Shown: positions 17,347-25,785, counted from the first letter of the stretch. The stretch is 64,000 nt of DNA from DATIRA01 sp963766505 (GCA_963766505.1 CAVYAL010000005.1:1488001-1552000), one strand, 5' to 3'. Made by a program: numbers and translations. The notes: generated from the letters alone by a model not told the origin.

Positions 17347-17435
17347 GCGACGCAAGGGCAAACTCATCGAAAGATGGGGGCGCAAAGCCACCGGTCTACG
17401 GGCTCGGCCTATGACAGCGGGGTTGCCGGTCGGGA
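17347..17435 (+). promoter_or_regulatory. Cyclic di-GMP-I (GEMM-I) riboswitch upstream of pilMNOPQ
   Basis: The plus strand carries the GEMM-I landmarks in order. ACGCAAGGGCAAAC opens the element (17350-17363), and stem P2 follows, closed by a GNRA tetraloop (CATC-GAAA-GATG, 17365-17376). Next are GGGCGCAAAGCC (17378-17389), CCGGTCTACG starting P3 (17391-17400), and the tetraloop-receptor side CCTATGACAGCGGGGTTGCC (17408-17427). This is the c-di-GMP-binding aptamer fold as known from Vibrio and other bacteria. It lies 269 bp before pilM on the same strand, in the divergent gap with mrcA. I cannot identify its expression platform: no clear terminator hairpin with T tract follows. Confidence 0.9.
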
Positions 17436-17609
17436 CCTTACCGAAGTCGCCAATCGAGCGCGACCACAGTCCGAGACCGTCAAGCTCTCCGCCACGCCGG
17501 ATCCCCGGCACCGGAAGGTCCGCACCAGCCCGCGTACGTGGATCATGAATTGCACGTCCGACAACGGGGCGTGCGCGGCGAGAGGCGGGTTTTGCTATGG
17601 CGCTCACAA

Positions 17610-17638
17610 TTATTTTTGGCGATACGCTGTTATATAGT
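17610..17638 (+). promoter_or_regulatory. Possible second pilM promoter downstream of the riboswitch
   Basis: TATAGT at 17633-17638 has five of six -10 consensus bases, with a poor -35 (TTATTT, 17610-17615) 17 bp upstream. It lies in an AT-rich stretch about 65 bp before the pilM start. If used, it would bypass the riboswitch. Between 17436 and 17703 I find no other gene or element. Confidence 0.35.
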
Positions 17639-17703
17639 GGCGCAGGGGCATGAATTCCACTCCACAATTGCTGCGCAAGCTTTTGAACTAGAAGGACACA
17701 GTC

Positions 17704-18765
17704 GTGCTGTTTCAGCGCAGGTACCGACCGGTCATAGGCCTCGATATCACGACCTCCTCGATCAAGCTCATCGAGCTTTCCAGGAGTGGCGACGGATACC
17801 GGGTGGAGTCGTACGCGGCCGAGCCGTCGCCGCCGAACGCGATCAACGAGAAGGCCATCGTGGACGCCCAGGCAGTCGGCGATGCCGTGAGACGCGCCGT
17901 CAAGCGTTCCGGCGCCCGCGGCGGCGACTGCGCGGTGGCTATCAGCGGCGACGCGGCGATCACCAAGATCATCCAGATGCCACGCAGCCTGCGCGAGAGC
18001 GAGCTCGAGTCGCAGGTGGAGATGCAGGCCGACCAGTACATACCCTTCCCGATGGAAGAGGTCAGTTACGACTTCGAGGTCGTCGGGCCGTCCGAGAAGG
18101 ATCCCGACATGCTCGACGTGCTGCTGGTCGCGACACGTTCGGAGAACGTAGAGCAGCGCCAGGCCTCGGTCCAGGCCGCCGGTCTCTCCGCGCGGATCGT
18201 CGACGTGGAAGCCTTCGCGCTCGAGAACGCCTGCCGCCTGCTGACCCACCAGATGCCGGACGGCGGCCTCGAGCGCACCATCGCGGTCATCGACTTCGGC
18301 GCGAGCAGCACCACGTTTTCGGTGCTCCGCGACCTGAAGGTCACCTACACGCGCGACTTCGCCTTCGGCGGCCAGCAGCTCACCGAGGAGATCATGCGCA
18401 GCTACGGCCTGAGCATGGAAGAGGCCGGCCGGGCCAAGAAGGAAGGCGGCCTCCCGGCCAACTACCAGGCCGAGGTTCTGGATCCGTTCATCGACGACAT
18501 GTGCCAGCAGGTGAGCCGCAGTCTGCAGTTCTACCTCGCCTCGGGCAGCGGCCGCGAGCAGCCGGAGCTGCTGCTGATCTGCGGCGGTTGCGCCAACATC
18601 CCGGGCGTCGCCGATGTCATCTCGAGCCGGGTCGGCATCCCTGCCGAGCGTGGCGATCCACTGGGACAGATGAAGATCTCCTCCCGGGCCCTGGCCCAGG
18701 GGGTAAAGAAGGACGCGACCGCCCTGCTCACGGCCTGCGGCCTGGCGCTGAGGAGCTTCGACTGA
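17704..18765 (+). CDS. pilM: Type IV pilus inner-membrane platform protein PilM
   Basis: Cytoplasmic actin-like ATP-binding protein that binds the N-terminus of PilN in the alignment subcomplex of the type IV pilus machine. The 353-residue protein opens with the phosphate-1 motif VIGLDITTSSIKLIEL and has the second nucleotide motif IAVIDFGASSTTFSVL, plus LLICGGCANIPGV. The start is GTG, preceded by AGAAGGAC. pilN begins 1 bp after its stop. It is the first gene of pilMNOPQ, preceded by a long leader with a c-di-GMP riboswitch. Confidence 0.97.
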   Translation: MLFQRRYRPVIGLDITTSSIKLIELSRSGDGYRVESYAAEPSPPNAINEKAIVDAQAVGDAVRRAVKRSGARGGDCAVAISGDAAITKIIQMPRSLRESELESQVEMQADQYIPFPMEEVSYDFEVVGPSEKDPDMLDVLLVATRSENVEQRQASVQAAGLSARIVDVEAFALENACRLLTHQMPDGGLERTIAVIDFGASSTTFSVLRDLKVTYTRDFAFGGQQLTEEIMRSYGLSMEEAGRAKKEGGLPANYQAEVLDPFIDDMCQQVSRSLQFYLASGSGREQPELLLICGGCANIPGVADVISSRVGIPAERGDPLGQMKISSRALAQGVKKDATALLTACGLALRSFD

Positions 18766-18766
18766 C

Positions 18767-19360
18767 ATGCCGAGAATCAACCTTCTGCCGTGGCGCGAGA
18801 CCGAGCGCAAGCGCAAGCGCCAGGAGTTCTATATGTCGCTCGGCGCCGCGCTCGCGACCGCCGCGCTGGTGACGCTGCTCGGCCGCTGGCAGATGAGCGC
18901 CTCGATCGCGCACCAGGAAGAACGCAACGGCATCCTGAAGGCCGAGATCGCAGAGCTGGACAAGAAGATCGAGGAGATCATCGATCTCGAGAACCAGAAG
19001 CGCCGCCTGCTCGCCCGGATGGAGATCATCGAGACGCTGCAGCGCAGCCGACCGGAAATCGTCCACATCTTCGACGAGCTGGTGAGGATCATCCCCGAGG
19101 GCGTCTACCTGACCTACCTGAAGCAGACTGGAACGCGCTTCGAAATGCGTGGCGTGGCGCAGTCGAGCACGCGGGTGTCGGCGTTCATGCGCAACATCGA
19201 CAGCTCGGAGTGGCTCGCGGACCCGGCGCTCAGGATCGTCGAGACCAAGGGCAGCGGCGTCGGACGCGGGGCTGAGTTCACGCTTCTCGCGAGCCAGCGG
19301 CCCCAGACTCCGCCCGAGGGAGAGGAAGGGGCAGCCCAGGAGAAGGTGGCCGCCAAATGA
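18767..19360 (+). CDS. pilN: Type IV pilus assembly protein PilN
   Basis: Bitopic inner-membrane protein (197 aa). The conserved cytoplasmic N-terminus PRINLLPWRETERKRKRQEF is the PilM-binding segment. One membrane helix follows (about 25-45), then a coiled-coil stretch rich in Glu and Lys (KAEIAELDKKIEEIIDLENQ) and a ferredoxin-like periplasmic domain. It pairs with PilO. Its stop overlaps the pilO ATG. Confidence 0.96.
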   Translation: MPRINLLPWRETERKRKRQEFYMSLGAALATAALVTLLGRWQMSASIAHQEERNGILKAEIAELDKKIEEIIDLENQKRRLLARMEIIETLQRSRPEIVHIFDELVRIIPEGVYLTYLKQTGTRFEMRGVAQSSTRVSAFMRNIDSSEWLADPALRIVETKGSGVGRGAEFTLLASQRPQTPPEGEEGAAQEKVAAK

Positions 19361-20031
19361 ACAAGCTCAAGGAACTGTTCGACCAGCTGCGGAGTCTCGA
19401 TCCCAACGATCCCGGTCGCTGGCCCTTCGGCGTCCGGATCGGTGTAGTCATCCTGCTGTTCGCGCTCGCGGCGTCCTTCGGCTACTACTACTTCGTCTGG
19501 AAGTCGCAGCGACCGATCCTGCTCGAGGCGCGCGCCAAGGAGACCGAGCTGTGGAGCACGCTCGAGACCAAGGCCAGAAAGGCCGCCAATCTCCAGGCGT
19601 ACAAGGAACAGCTGGCCGAGATGGAGAAGTCCTTCGGCGCGATGCTGCGGCAGCTGCCGAACAAGACGGAGGTCCCGAACCTGCTGGTCGACATCTCGCA
19701 GGCCGGCCTCGCGGCGGGCCTCGAGGAGAAGCTCTTCCAGCCCCAGGGCGAGACCCGCAAGGATTTCTACGCCGAGTTGCCGATCACGATCCGGCTCACC
19801 GGCGCCTACCACGAGATGGGAGCCTTCGCGAGCGCGGTCGCCGCGCTGCCGCGCATCGTGACGCTGCACGACATCGAGATCACACCTGCAGGCAAGGGCG
19901 CGGCGACGGGCGACCTGACGCTGAACGTGACGGCCAAGACCTATCGTTACCTCGACGAGGAGGAGCAGGCGAAGAGGGCGGCGGACAAGGCTCGGGCAAG
20001 TCGGGCGGCCAAGACCAAGGCGAAAGGCTAG
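19357..20031 (+). CDS. pilO: Type IV pilus assembly protein PilO
   Basis: Bitopic membrane partner of PilN (224 aa). A short cytoplasmic N-terminus (LKELFDQLRSLDPNDPGRWP) precedes one membrane helix (VVILLFALAASFGYYYF). A coiled coil and a periplasmic domain follow with the family pattern LPNKTEVPNLLVDISQAG. The charged Lys/Ala-rich C-terminal tail is unusual in length but low-complexity. It overlaps pilN by 4 bp and precedes pilP by 10 bp. Confidence 0.96.
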   Translation: MNKLKELFDQLRSLDPNDPGRWPFGVRIGVVILLFALAASFGYYYFVWKSQRPILLEARAKETELWSTLETKARKAANLQAYKEQLAEMEKSFGAMLRQLPNKTEVPNLLVDISQAGLAAGLEEKLFQPQGETRKDFYAELPITIRLTGAYHEMGAFASAVAALPRIVTLHDIEITPAGKGAATGDLTLNVTAKTYRYLDEEEQAKRAADKARASRAAKTKAKG

Positions 20032-20041
20032 AGCGGAGACG

Positions 20042-20557
20042 ATGAAAATGAGAAGCGCAAGACGCATCGCTATCGTCGCCGCGGTTGTCGCGGGCCTCGC
20101 GGGTTGCTCGAGCGACATCGACGAGATGCGTACACGGATCGACGAGATCAAGAGCCGCCCCGGCGGACGAATCGAACCGCTGCCCGAGGTGAAGCCCTAC
20201 GAGACCTTCACCTATGCCGCGGCCGACCTGCGCTCGCCGTACCAGCCGGGGCTGCCGGCCGAGACGAGTTCCTCGACCGCGATCCGGCCCGACGTCAGCC
20301 GGCCGCGCGAGTTCCTCGAGCAGTTCTCGCTCGATACGCTGGCCATGGTCGGCACGCTCAGGCTGAAGGGGCGAACGTACGGCCTGGTGCAGACCCGAGA
20401 CGGCCTGGTGCACCGCGTGCTGCCAGGCAACCACCTGGGCCAGAACGACGGCCGGATCACGGCCATCGCTGAAAACGAGATCTCGCTCGTCGAGATCATC
20501 CCGGACGGAATGGGCGGCTTCATAGAGCGACCCGCCGCGCTCGCGCTGAGCGACTGA
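20042..20557 (+). CDS. pilP: Type IV pilus lipoprotein PilP
   Basis: Inner-membrane lipoprotein that links the PilMNO platform to the PilQ secretin. The signal peptide ends in the lipobox LAGC (cysteine 22). A proline-rich linker follows, then the conserved beta domain FLEQFSLDTLAMVGTL ... VQTRDGLVHRVLPGNHLGQN. The length of 171 residues is typical. Confidence 0.96.
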   Translation: MKMRSARRIAIVAAVVAGLAGCSSDIDEMRTRIDEIKSRPGGRIEPLPEVKPYETFTYAAADLRSPYQPGLPAETSSSTAIRPDVSRPREFLEQFSLDTLAMVGTLRLKGRTYGLVQTRDGLVHRVLPGNHLGQNDGRITAIAENEISLVEIIPDGMGGFIERPAALALSD

Positions 20558-20576
20558 TCTGCAAGGAGACCCGAGC

Positions 20577-22766
20577 ATGACCGCTGCTTCGTTGCAAACG
20601 AACCACCGCCGCGAAGGCAAGCGCCGGGGCATCCCGCGCATGCCGGCGTTGCTGACCGCGCTGTGCGGCACCGCAGCGCTCTTCGCGCAGACGGCGTTCG
20701 CGCAGTCCACGCGCCTCGAAAGCGTCGAGGTGGAGCCTCAGCCGGGTGAGCGGGTACAGGTCCGCCTGGTGCTCGACGGCCCGGCGCCGCAGCCCGTGAC
20801 GTTCACGATCGACAATCCCGCCCGGCTGGCCGTTGACCTGCCGGACACGGCGATCGCGCTCGACTCGCGGCGCATCGACGTCAAGAGCGGCGGTGTCGAC
20901 ACGATCGTCGCGGCCGAGGCCTCGGGCCGGACCCGGCTCGTGTTCGGTCTCGACCAGATGATGCCCTACGAGACCCGTGTCTCGGGCAACTCGATTTTCG
21001 TGACGCTGGGCCGTGGCCAGGCGGCACCGGCGGCGCCGGCCTCCGCGGCCGTCGCGACGGGCACCTCGGTGGCAGCTGCAACCGCCGCCGCCTCGATCCA
21101 GAAGGTGGATTTCCGCCGCGGCGCGGACGGCGCAGGCCGCGTGATCGTGAACCTGAGCGACTCCAACGTGCAGGCCAGCCTTCGCCAGGAGGGCGGCCGG
21201 ATCGTCGTGGACTTCCCGCGCACTGCCGTGCCTGACCAGTATGCGCAGCGCTTCGACGTCGTGGACTTCGCCACGCCGGTCAATTCCTTCGACGTGACCC
21301 GCACGCCGGTCGGCGTACGCATCATCGTCGCAGCCGGCGGCGACTACGAGCAGCTCGCCTACCAGAGCGACCGGGAATACGTGCTGGAGCTCCGGCCGAG
21401 GCCCAAGACCGCGGTCGTCGATCCCTCCAAGAGGGAGTACAAGGGCGAGCGCCTGACGCTCAACTTCCAGGACATCGAGACCCGCGCGGTGCTGCAGCTG
21501 CTCGCCGAGACCAGCGGCCAGAACATCGTCGTCAGCGACACGGTGCAGGGCAACGTGACGCTGCGCCTGCAGAACGTTCCCTGGGACCAGGCGCTCGATA
21601 TCGTCATGCGAACCAAGGGGCTCGACAAGCGCCAGGAGGGCAACGTGATCTACGTGGCCCCGGCCGAGGAACTCGCGGCGCGCGAGCAGCAGATGCTCGA
21701 GTCGCAGAAGGCGCTCACCGAGCTCGCGCCGGTACGTACCGAGTACCTGCAGGTGAACTACGCCAAGGCCTCGGACCTCGCTTCGCTGATCAAGTCGCAG
21801 GGCAAGACCTCGCTGCTGTCCGAACGCGGCAGCGTCGCGATCGACGAGCGCACCAACACGCTGCTGCTGCAGGATACGGCCGAGCGGCTCGCGGACATCC
21901 GCCGGCTGGTCTCGACGCTGGATATCCCGGTCAAGCAGGTGCTGATCGAGGCACGGATCGTGATCGTCAGCGACGACTTCTCGCGCGACCTCGGCGTACG
22001 CTTCGGCGGCGCGGTCGTCGGCAACTACGGTAGCAGCGACGGCCTGATGTACATGGGTTCCTCGGGCCTGAACTCGGCCGACGGGGACCGCGGCCCGATC
22101 ATCTCGCCGAACGGCCCGGGCGGCGTCGGCGTCGACGGCAACAGTGTCGCGACGCTCCCCGTGCCCGACCGTTACCTGGTGAACCTGCCGATCGCCAATC
22201 CGGCGCTCAAGTTCGCCATGACGCTGCTCGACTCGGACTACGTCGTGGACCTCGAGATCACCGCGGCCCAGAGCGAGGGCAAGGGCGAGGTCATCTCGGC
22301 CCCGCGCGTGATCACGGCGAATGGCAAGGAGGCGATCATCGAGCAGGGCACCGAGATCCCCTACCAGGAGTCGGCCTCGAGCGGCGCCACGACCACTCAG
22401 TTCAAGAAGGCCGTGCTCTCGCTGAAGGTGACCCCGCAGGTCACGCCGGACGACCGGATCATCCTCGACCTGACGGTCAGCAAGGACAGCGTCGGCCAGA
22501 ACGTGGCGAGCGCGACCGGCGGCTTCGTACCCAGCATCGACACGCGCGAGATCACGACGCAGGTCCTGGTCAATGACGGCCAGACGGTGGTGCTCGGCGG
22601 CATCCTCGAGACCGAGCGCCGCGAGACGGTCAGCAAGGTGCCGTTCCTGGGCGACATCCCGGTGATGGGCGCGATGTTCCGCAGCAAGCAGAAGCAGGAC
22701 AACAAGGACGAGCTGCTGATCTTCGTCACGCCGAAGATCCTTCGCGAGGGCGCGGACATCTACTGA
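20577..22766 (+). CDS. pilQ: Type IV pilus secretin PilQ
   Basis: Outer-membrane channel for the pilus (729 aa). After a signal peptide (cleavage likely after TAFAQ) come two AMIN domains (about 50-260), which usually bind peptidoglycan. The secretin N0/N1 domains follow (YKGERLTLNFQDIETRAVLQ; QVNYAKASDLASLIKSQ). The secretin domain contains VIVSDDFSRDLGVRFGG and the conserved VPFLGDIPVMGAMFRSKQK near the end. It is the last pil gene; a terminator-type hairpin follows. Confidence 0.97.
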   Translation: MTAASLQTNHRREGKRRGIPRMPALLTALCGTAALFAQTAFAQSTRLESVEVEPQPGERVQVRLVLDGPAPQPVTFTIDNPARLAVDLPDTAIALDSRRIDVKSGGVDTIVAAEASGRTRLVFGLDQMMPYETRVSGNSIFVTLGRGQAAPAAPASAAVATGTSVAAATAAASIQKVDFRRGADGAGRVIVNLSDSNVQASLRQEGGRIVVDFPRTAVPDQYAQRFDVVDFATPVNSFDVTRTPVGVRIIVAAGGDYEQLAYQSDREYVLELRPRPKTAVVDPSKREYKGERLTLNFQDIETRAVLQLLAETSGQNIVVSDTVQGNVTLRLQNVPWDQALDIVMRTKGLDKRQEGNVIYVAPAEELAAREQQMLESQKALTELAPVRTEYLQVNYAKASDLASLIKSQGKTSLLSERGSVAIDERTNTLLLQDTAERLADIRRLVSTLDIPVKQVLIEARIVIVSDDFSRDLGVRFGGAVVGNYGSSDGLMYMGSSGLNSADGDRGPIISPNGPGGVGVDGNSVATLPVPDRYLVNLPIANPALKFAMTLLDSDYVVDLEITAAQSEGKGEVISAPRVITANGKEAIIEQGTEIPYQESASSGATTTQFKKAVLSLKVTPQVTPDDRIILDLTVSKDSVGQNVASATGGFVPSIDTREITTQVLVNDGQTVVLGGILETERRETVSKVPFLGDIPVMGAMFRSKQKQDNKDELLIFVTPKILREGADIY

Positions 22767-22792
22767 CGTATCCGCCCGCGGATGGGAGAATG

Positions 22793-22826
22793 AGCGGCCG
22801 CAGCGAACCTGCGGCCGCTTTTCTTT
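22793..22826 (+). terminator. Intrinsic terminator between pilQ and aroK
   Basis: AGCGGCCGCA and TGCGGCCGCT form a perfect 10-bp stem around a 7-base loop, followed directly by TTTTCTTT. This is a textbook Rho-independent terminator, 27 bp after the pilQ stop. It ends only 4 bp before the aroK ATG, so aroK lacks room for a separate leader. Confidence 0.85.
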
Positions 22827-22830
22827 GCGC

Positions 22831-23358
22831 ATGACGGAACGCAGCAATCTGTTTCTCATCGGACCGATGGGCTCGGGCAAGACCGCCGTAGGCCGGCAGC
22901 TTGCCCGCCGGCTCGGGCTCGAGTTCGTCGATGCGGACGCCGAGCTCGAGCGGCGTACCGGCGTCGACATCCCGTACATCTTCGAGAAAGAAGGCGAAGC
23001 GGGCTTCCGCCAGCGTGAGCGGGAAGTCATCGACGAGCTGAGCGTGCGGCCAGGGATCGTCCTCGCGACCGGGGGGGGCGCGGTGCAGGACGCCGTGACC
23101 CGGGAACGACTGCGGGAACGGGGGCGTGTCGTGTATCTTCGGGCTTCCGTGGACCAGCAGCTGCTGCGCACCCGACACAGCGATCACCGCCCCCTGTTGC
23201 GCGGCGACGACCCGCGCGGCACGCTGGAGCGGCTGATGACGATCCGTGCGCCACTGTACGAAGAGATCGCCTGGTTGACCGTGGACACCGACGGGCGACG
23301 GGTCAGGTCGGTGGTCGAGGAAATCGCCCGGGGTCTGGCGCTTGCACAGGACGACTGA
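22831..23358 (+). CDS. aroK: Shikimate kinase
   Basis: Phosphorylates shikimate in aromatic amino acid synthesis (175 aa). It begins MTERSNLFLIGPMGSGKTAV with the Walker A motif GPMGSGKT. The shikimate-binding DADAELERRTG and the lid region RTRHSDHRPLLRGDDPRG are present. The ATG at 22831 has no visible ribosome binding site and follows the pilQ terminator at once; a TTG at 22825 is in frame but less likely. Its stop overlaps the aroB ATG. Confidence 0.96.
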   Translation: MTERSNLFLIGPMGSGKTAVGRQLARRLGLEFVDADAELERRTGVDIPYIFEKEGEAGFRQREREVIDELSVRPGIVLATGGGAVQDAVTRERLRERGRVVYLRASVDQQLLRTRHSDHRPLLRGDDPRGTLERLMTIRAPLYEEIAWLTVDTDGRRVRSVVEEIARGLALAQDD

Positions 23359-24440
23359 TGGAGAAGCTGAACATCGAGCTCGGCGAGCGCAGCTATCCGA
23401 TATTCATCGGTGCGGGCCTGCTGGGCGAACCGGATCTGCTCGCCGAAGCCATACCAGCGCGTGACCTGCTGGTCGTTTCGAACGGGACGGTCGCCCCGCT
23501 CTACCTCGGGCGCATGCTGGCGGCGCTGCCCGGCAAGCGCGTGCGCGACTTCCTGCTGCCTGACGGCGAGCGGTTCAAGACACTCGAGTGGACCGGCCGG
23601 ATATTCGATGCGCTGGTCGAGGCCCGCATGAACCGGGACGCCTGCGTGGTGGCGCTCGGCGGGGGGGTGGTCGGCGACATGGCCGGCTTCGCGGCGGCCT
23701 GCTACCAGCGCGGAATCGACTACGTGCAGGTTCCGACTACGTTGCTCGCGCAGGTGGATTCCTCGGTCGGCGGAAAGACCGGGGTCAATCATCCCGGCGG
23801 CAAGAACCTGATCGGCGCCTTCCATCAGCCGCGGGCGGTGGTCTCGGACACCAGCAGCCTCGCGACGCTGCCGGCACGGGAGTTCCGGGCCGGACTGGCC
23901 GAGGTGATCAAGTACGGTCTGGTGGCCGACGCGTCGTTCCTGGGCTGGATCGAGTCCCGTCTGGACGCGCTGCTCGCGCTGGAGCCCGCCGTGCTGGCGA
24001 CTACGATCCGTCGCTGCTGCGAGATCAAGGCCCGGATCGTCGCGGCCGACGAGCGCGAGCATGGGCGTCGTGCACTGCTCAACCTGGGGCATACGTTCGG
24101 CCACGCCATCGAGGCGGCCGCCGGCTACGGCGAATGGCTGCACGGCGAGGCGGTGGGCGTGGGCATGCTGCTCGCCGCCAAGCTCTCCGAGCGGCTCGGC
24201 TGGCTCGACCGGGACGAGGTTGCGCGCCTCGGCGAGCTGCTACGCCGCGCCGGTCTTCCGGTCAGGGCGCCGGCGATCGGCGCGGACCGGGCGCTGCAGC
24301 TGATGTCGATGGACAAGAAGGTGCTCGAGGGGCGCATCCGGCTGGTCCTGCTGCGCGGACCCGGCGAGGGTGTCGTCACGGCCGAGTACCCGGCCGAGGC
24401 GCTCGCTGCGACACTGCAGCAGTTCGAGGTGGCGGCATGA
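23358..24440 (+). CDS. aroB: 3-dehydroquinate synthase
   Basis: Converts DAHP to 3-dehydroquinate using NAD and a divalent metal. The 360-residue protein shows the NAD-binding VALGGGVVGDMAGFAAACYQ and the substrate segment PTTLLAQVDSSVGGKTGVNH. Metal ligands sit in the conserved LNLGHTFGHAIE (His) and WLHGEAVGVGM (His) blocks. It overlaps aroK by 1 bp and dgt by 4 bp, indicating translational coupling. Confidence 0.97.
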   Translation: MEKLNIELGERSYPIFIGAGLLGEPDLLAEAIPARDLLVVSNGTVAPLYLGRMLAALPGKRVRDFLLPDGERFKTLEWTGRIFDALVEARMNRDACVVALGGGVVGDMAGFAAACYQRGIDYVQVPTTLLAQVDSSVGGKTGVNHPGGKNLIGAFHQPRAVVSDTSSLATLPAREFRAGLAEVIKYGLVADASFLGWIESRLDALLALEPAVLATTIRRCCEIKARIVAADEREHGRRALLNLGHTFGHAIEAAAGYGEWLHGEAVGVGMLLAAKLSERLGWLDRDEVARLGELLRRAGLPVRAPAIGADRALQLMSMDKKVLEGRIRLVLLRGPGEGVVTAEYPAEALAATLQQFEVAA

Positions 24441-25600
24441 ACACGCCCGCCGAGGGTCTCGCGCCCTATGCTCAGCACGAGACAGGCTCAAGGGGCCGCC
24501 GTTTCCCGGAGCCGCCGCCTCGCCATCGAACTGAGTACCAGCGCGATCGCGATCGCATCGTCCACTCGACGGCTTTTCGTCGCCTGGTCTACAAGACCCA
24601 GGTGTTCGTCAATCACGAGGGTGACCTGTATCGAACGAGGCTCACCCATTCGCTCGAGGTGGCACAGATCGCCCGCAGCGTAGCGCGGGCACTGCGACTG
24701 AATGAAGCGCTCGCGGAGGCCATCTGCCTCGCCCACGACCTCGGGCACACGCCTTTCGGCCATGCCGGGCAGGATGCGTTGAACGAGTGCATGCGGGATT
24801 TCGGCGGCTTCGAGCACAACCTGCAGTCGCTGCGCGTGGTGGACGAGCTCGAGGAACGCTACGCGGAGTTCCCGGGCCTGAACCTGACTTTCGAGACCCG
24901 CGAGGGCATCCTGAAGCACTGCTCGGCCGCGAACGCCCGGCAGCTCGGCGAACTCGGCGAGCGGTTCCTGCAGCGCCGCCAGCCTGCGCTCGAGGCGCAG
25001 CTCGCGAACCTCGCCGACGAGATCGCCTACAACACGCACGACGTCGATGACGGCCTGCGTGCCGGACTGATCAGCATCGAGGACCTGCGTGGGATCGTGA
25101 TCTTCCGCCGGCAGTTCGACCTCGTCAGCGCCGAGTATCCCGGTATCAGCGGTCGGCGGCTGGTACACGAGGTCGTGCGGCGCATGATCGGCTTCGTCGT
25201 CAACGACCTGATCGACTCCTCCGGCGAGGCGATTGCCGCGGCGGATCCCGCCAGCGTAGAGGACGTTCGCGCCGGCTCCTCGCCGTTGCTCAGGTTCAGC
25301 GACGAGGTGCTTGCAGAGCACCTCGAGCTCAAGCGTTACCTGAGGCAGCAGCTCTACCGTCACTACCGCGTCCTGCGCATGACCAACAAGGCGCGCCGCG
25401 TGGTGCACGAGCTGTTCGATGCCTTGCTCGCAGACGTGGAGCTGATGCCCACCGAGCACCAGGACGTCGCGAAACGAATGGAGGCGGAGGCCGGACTGCC
25501 GGGACGGGCGCGGGCCGTGGCCGACTACATCGCCGGCATGACCGACCGCTTTGCGATCCTCGAGCACCGCAGGCTGTTCGAGCCCGCGGAAAGGACGTGA
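24437..25600 (+). CDS. dgt: Deoxyguanosinetriphosphate triphosphohydrolase-like protein
   Basis: HD-domain dNTP triphosphohydrolase (387 aa) of the short dGTPase-like class. The start ATG at 24437 overlaps the aroB stop (ATGA); the frame is open much further upstream but only as a shadow of aroB. HD-domain motifs: TRLTHSLEVAQIARS, then CLAHDLGHTPFGHAGQ (paired His-Asp), then IAYNTHDVDDGLRAG. The G-rich repeat copy C begins 2 bp after its stop codon. Confidence 0.94.
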   Translation: MNTPAEGLAPYAQHETGSRGRRFPEPPPRHRTEYQRDRDRIVHSTAFRRLVYKTQVFVNHEGDLYRTRLTHSLEVAQIARSVARALRLNEALAEAICLAHDLGHTPFGHAGQDALNECMRDFGGFEHNLQSLRVVDELEERYAEFPGLNLTFETREGILKHCSAANARQLGELGERFLQRRQPALEAQLANLADEIAYNTHDVDDGLRAGLISIEDLRGIVIFRRQFDLVSAEYPGISGRRLVHEVVRRMIGFVVNDLIDSSGEAIAAADPASVEDVRAGSSPLLRFSDEVLAEHLELKRYLRQQLYRHYRVLRMTNKARRVVHELFDALLADVELMPTEHQDVAKRMEAEAGLPGRARAVADYIAGMTDRFAILEHRRLFEPAERT

Positions 25601-25602
25601 GG

Positions 25603-25785
25603 AAGGGGATAGGGGTTAGGGGATAGGGGATAGAAGAGTGATAGCGGATAGTGACTAGCGGATAGCGGATAGTCAGAACACGTCGAGCCGAGCGACCAGG
25701 CTCCGTCACTAACCGCTATCCGCTAGTTCCTATTCACTATCCCCCATCCCCTATCCCCTAACCCCTAACCCCTCCCCTCCACCCC
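25603..25785. repeat. G-rich inverted-repeat element, copy C (best preserved)
   Basis: The left arm (25603-25675) starts with four GGGG runs spaced by exactly three bases (25605, 25612, 25619, 25626; loops ATA, TTA, ATA), a canonical telomere-like G-quadruplex pattern. It then shifts to GATAGCGGATAGTGACTAGCGG words. The right arm (25705-25785) mirrors it: CACTAACCGCTATCCGCTAG, then TATCCCCTAACCCCTAACCC words. A unique core of about 28 bp separates them. The element fills the dgt-pyrF gap of 235 bp; no gene is seen in it. Confidence 0.85.

Noticed and set aside
17374..17637. Possible 87-residue protein in the pilM leader
   Set aside because: It starts inside the c-di-GMP aptamer and has no conserved sequence; the RNA element explains the bases.
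20520..23171. Minus-strand open frame of 883 codons opposite pilQ and aroK
   Set aside because: Low-complexity translation covering two well-supported plus-strand genes; a GC-driven shadow.
25603..25785. Short-spaced repeats as a CRISPR array
   Set aside because: Repeat units are 7-14 bases, degenerate and arranged as an inverted pair without spacers or cas genes.
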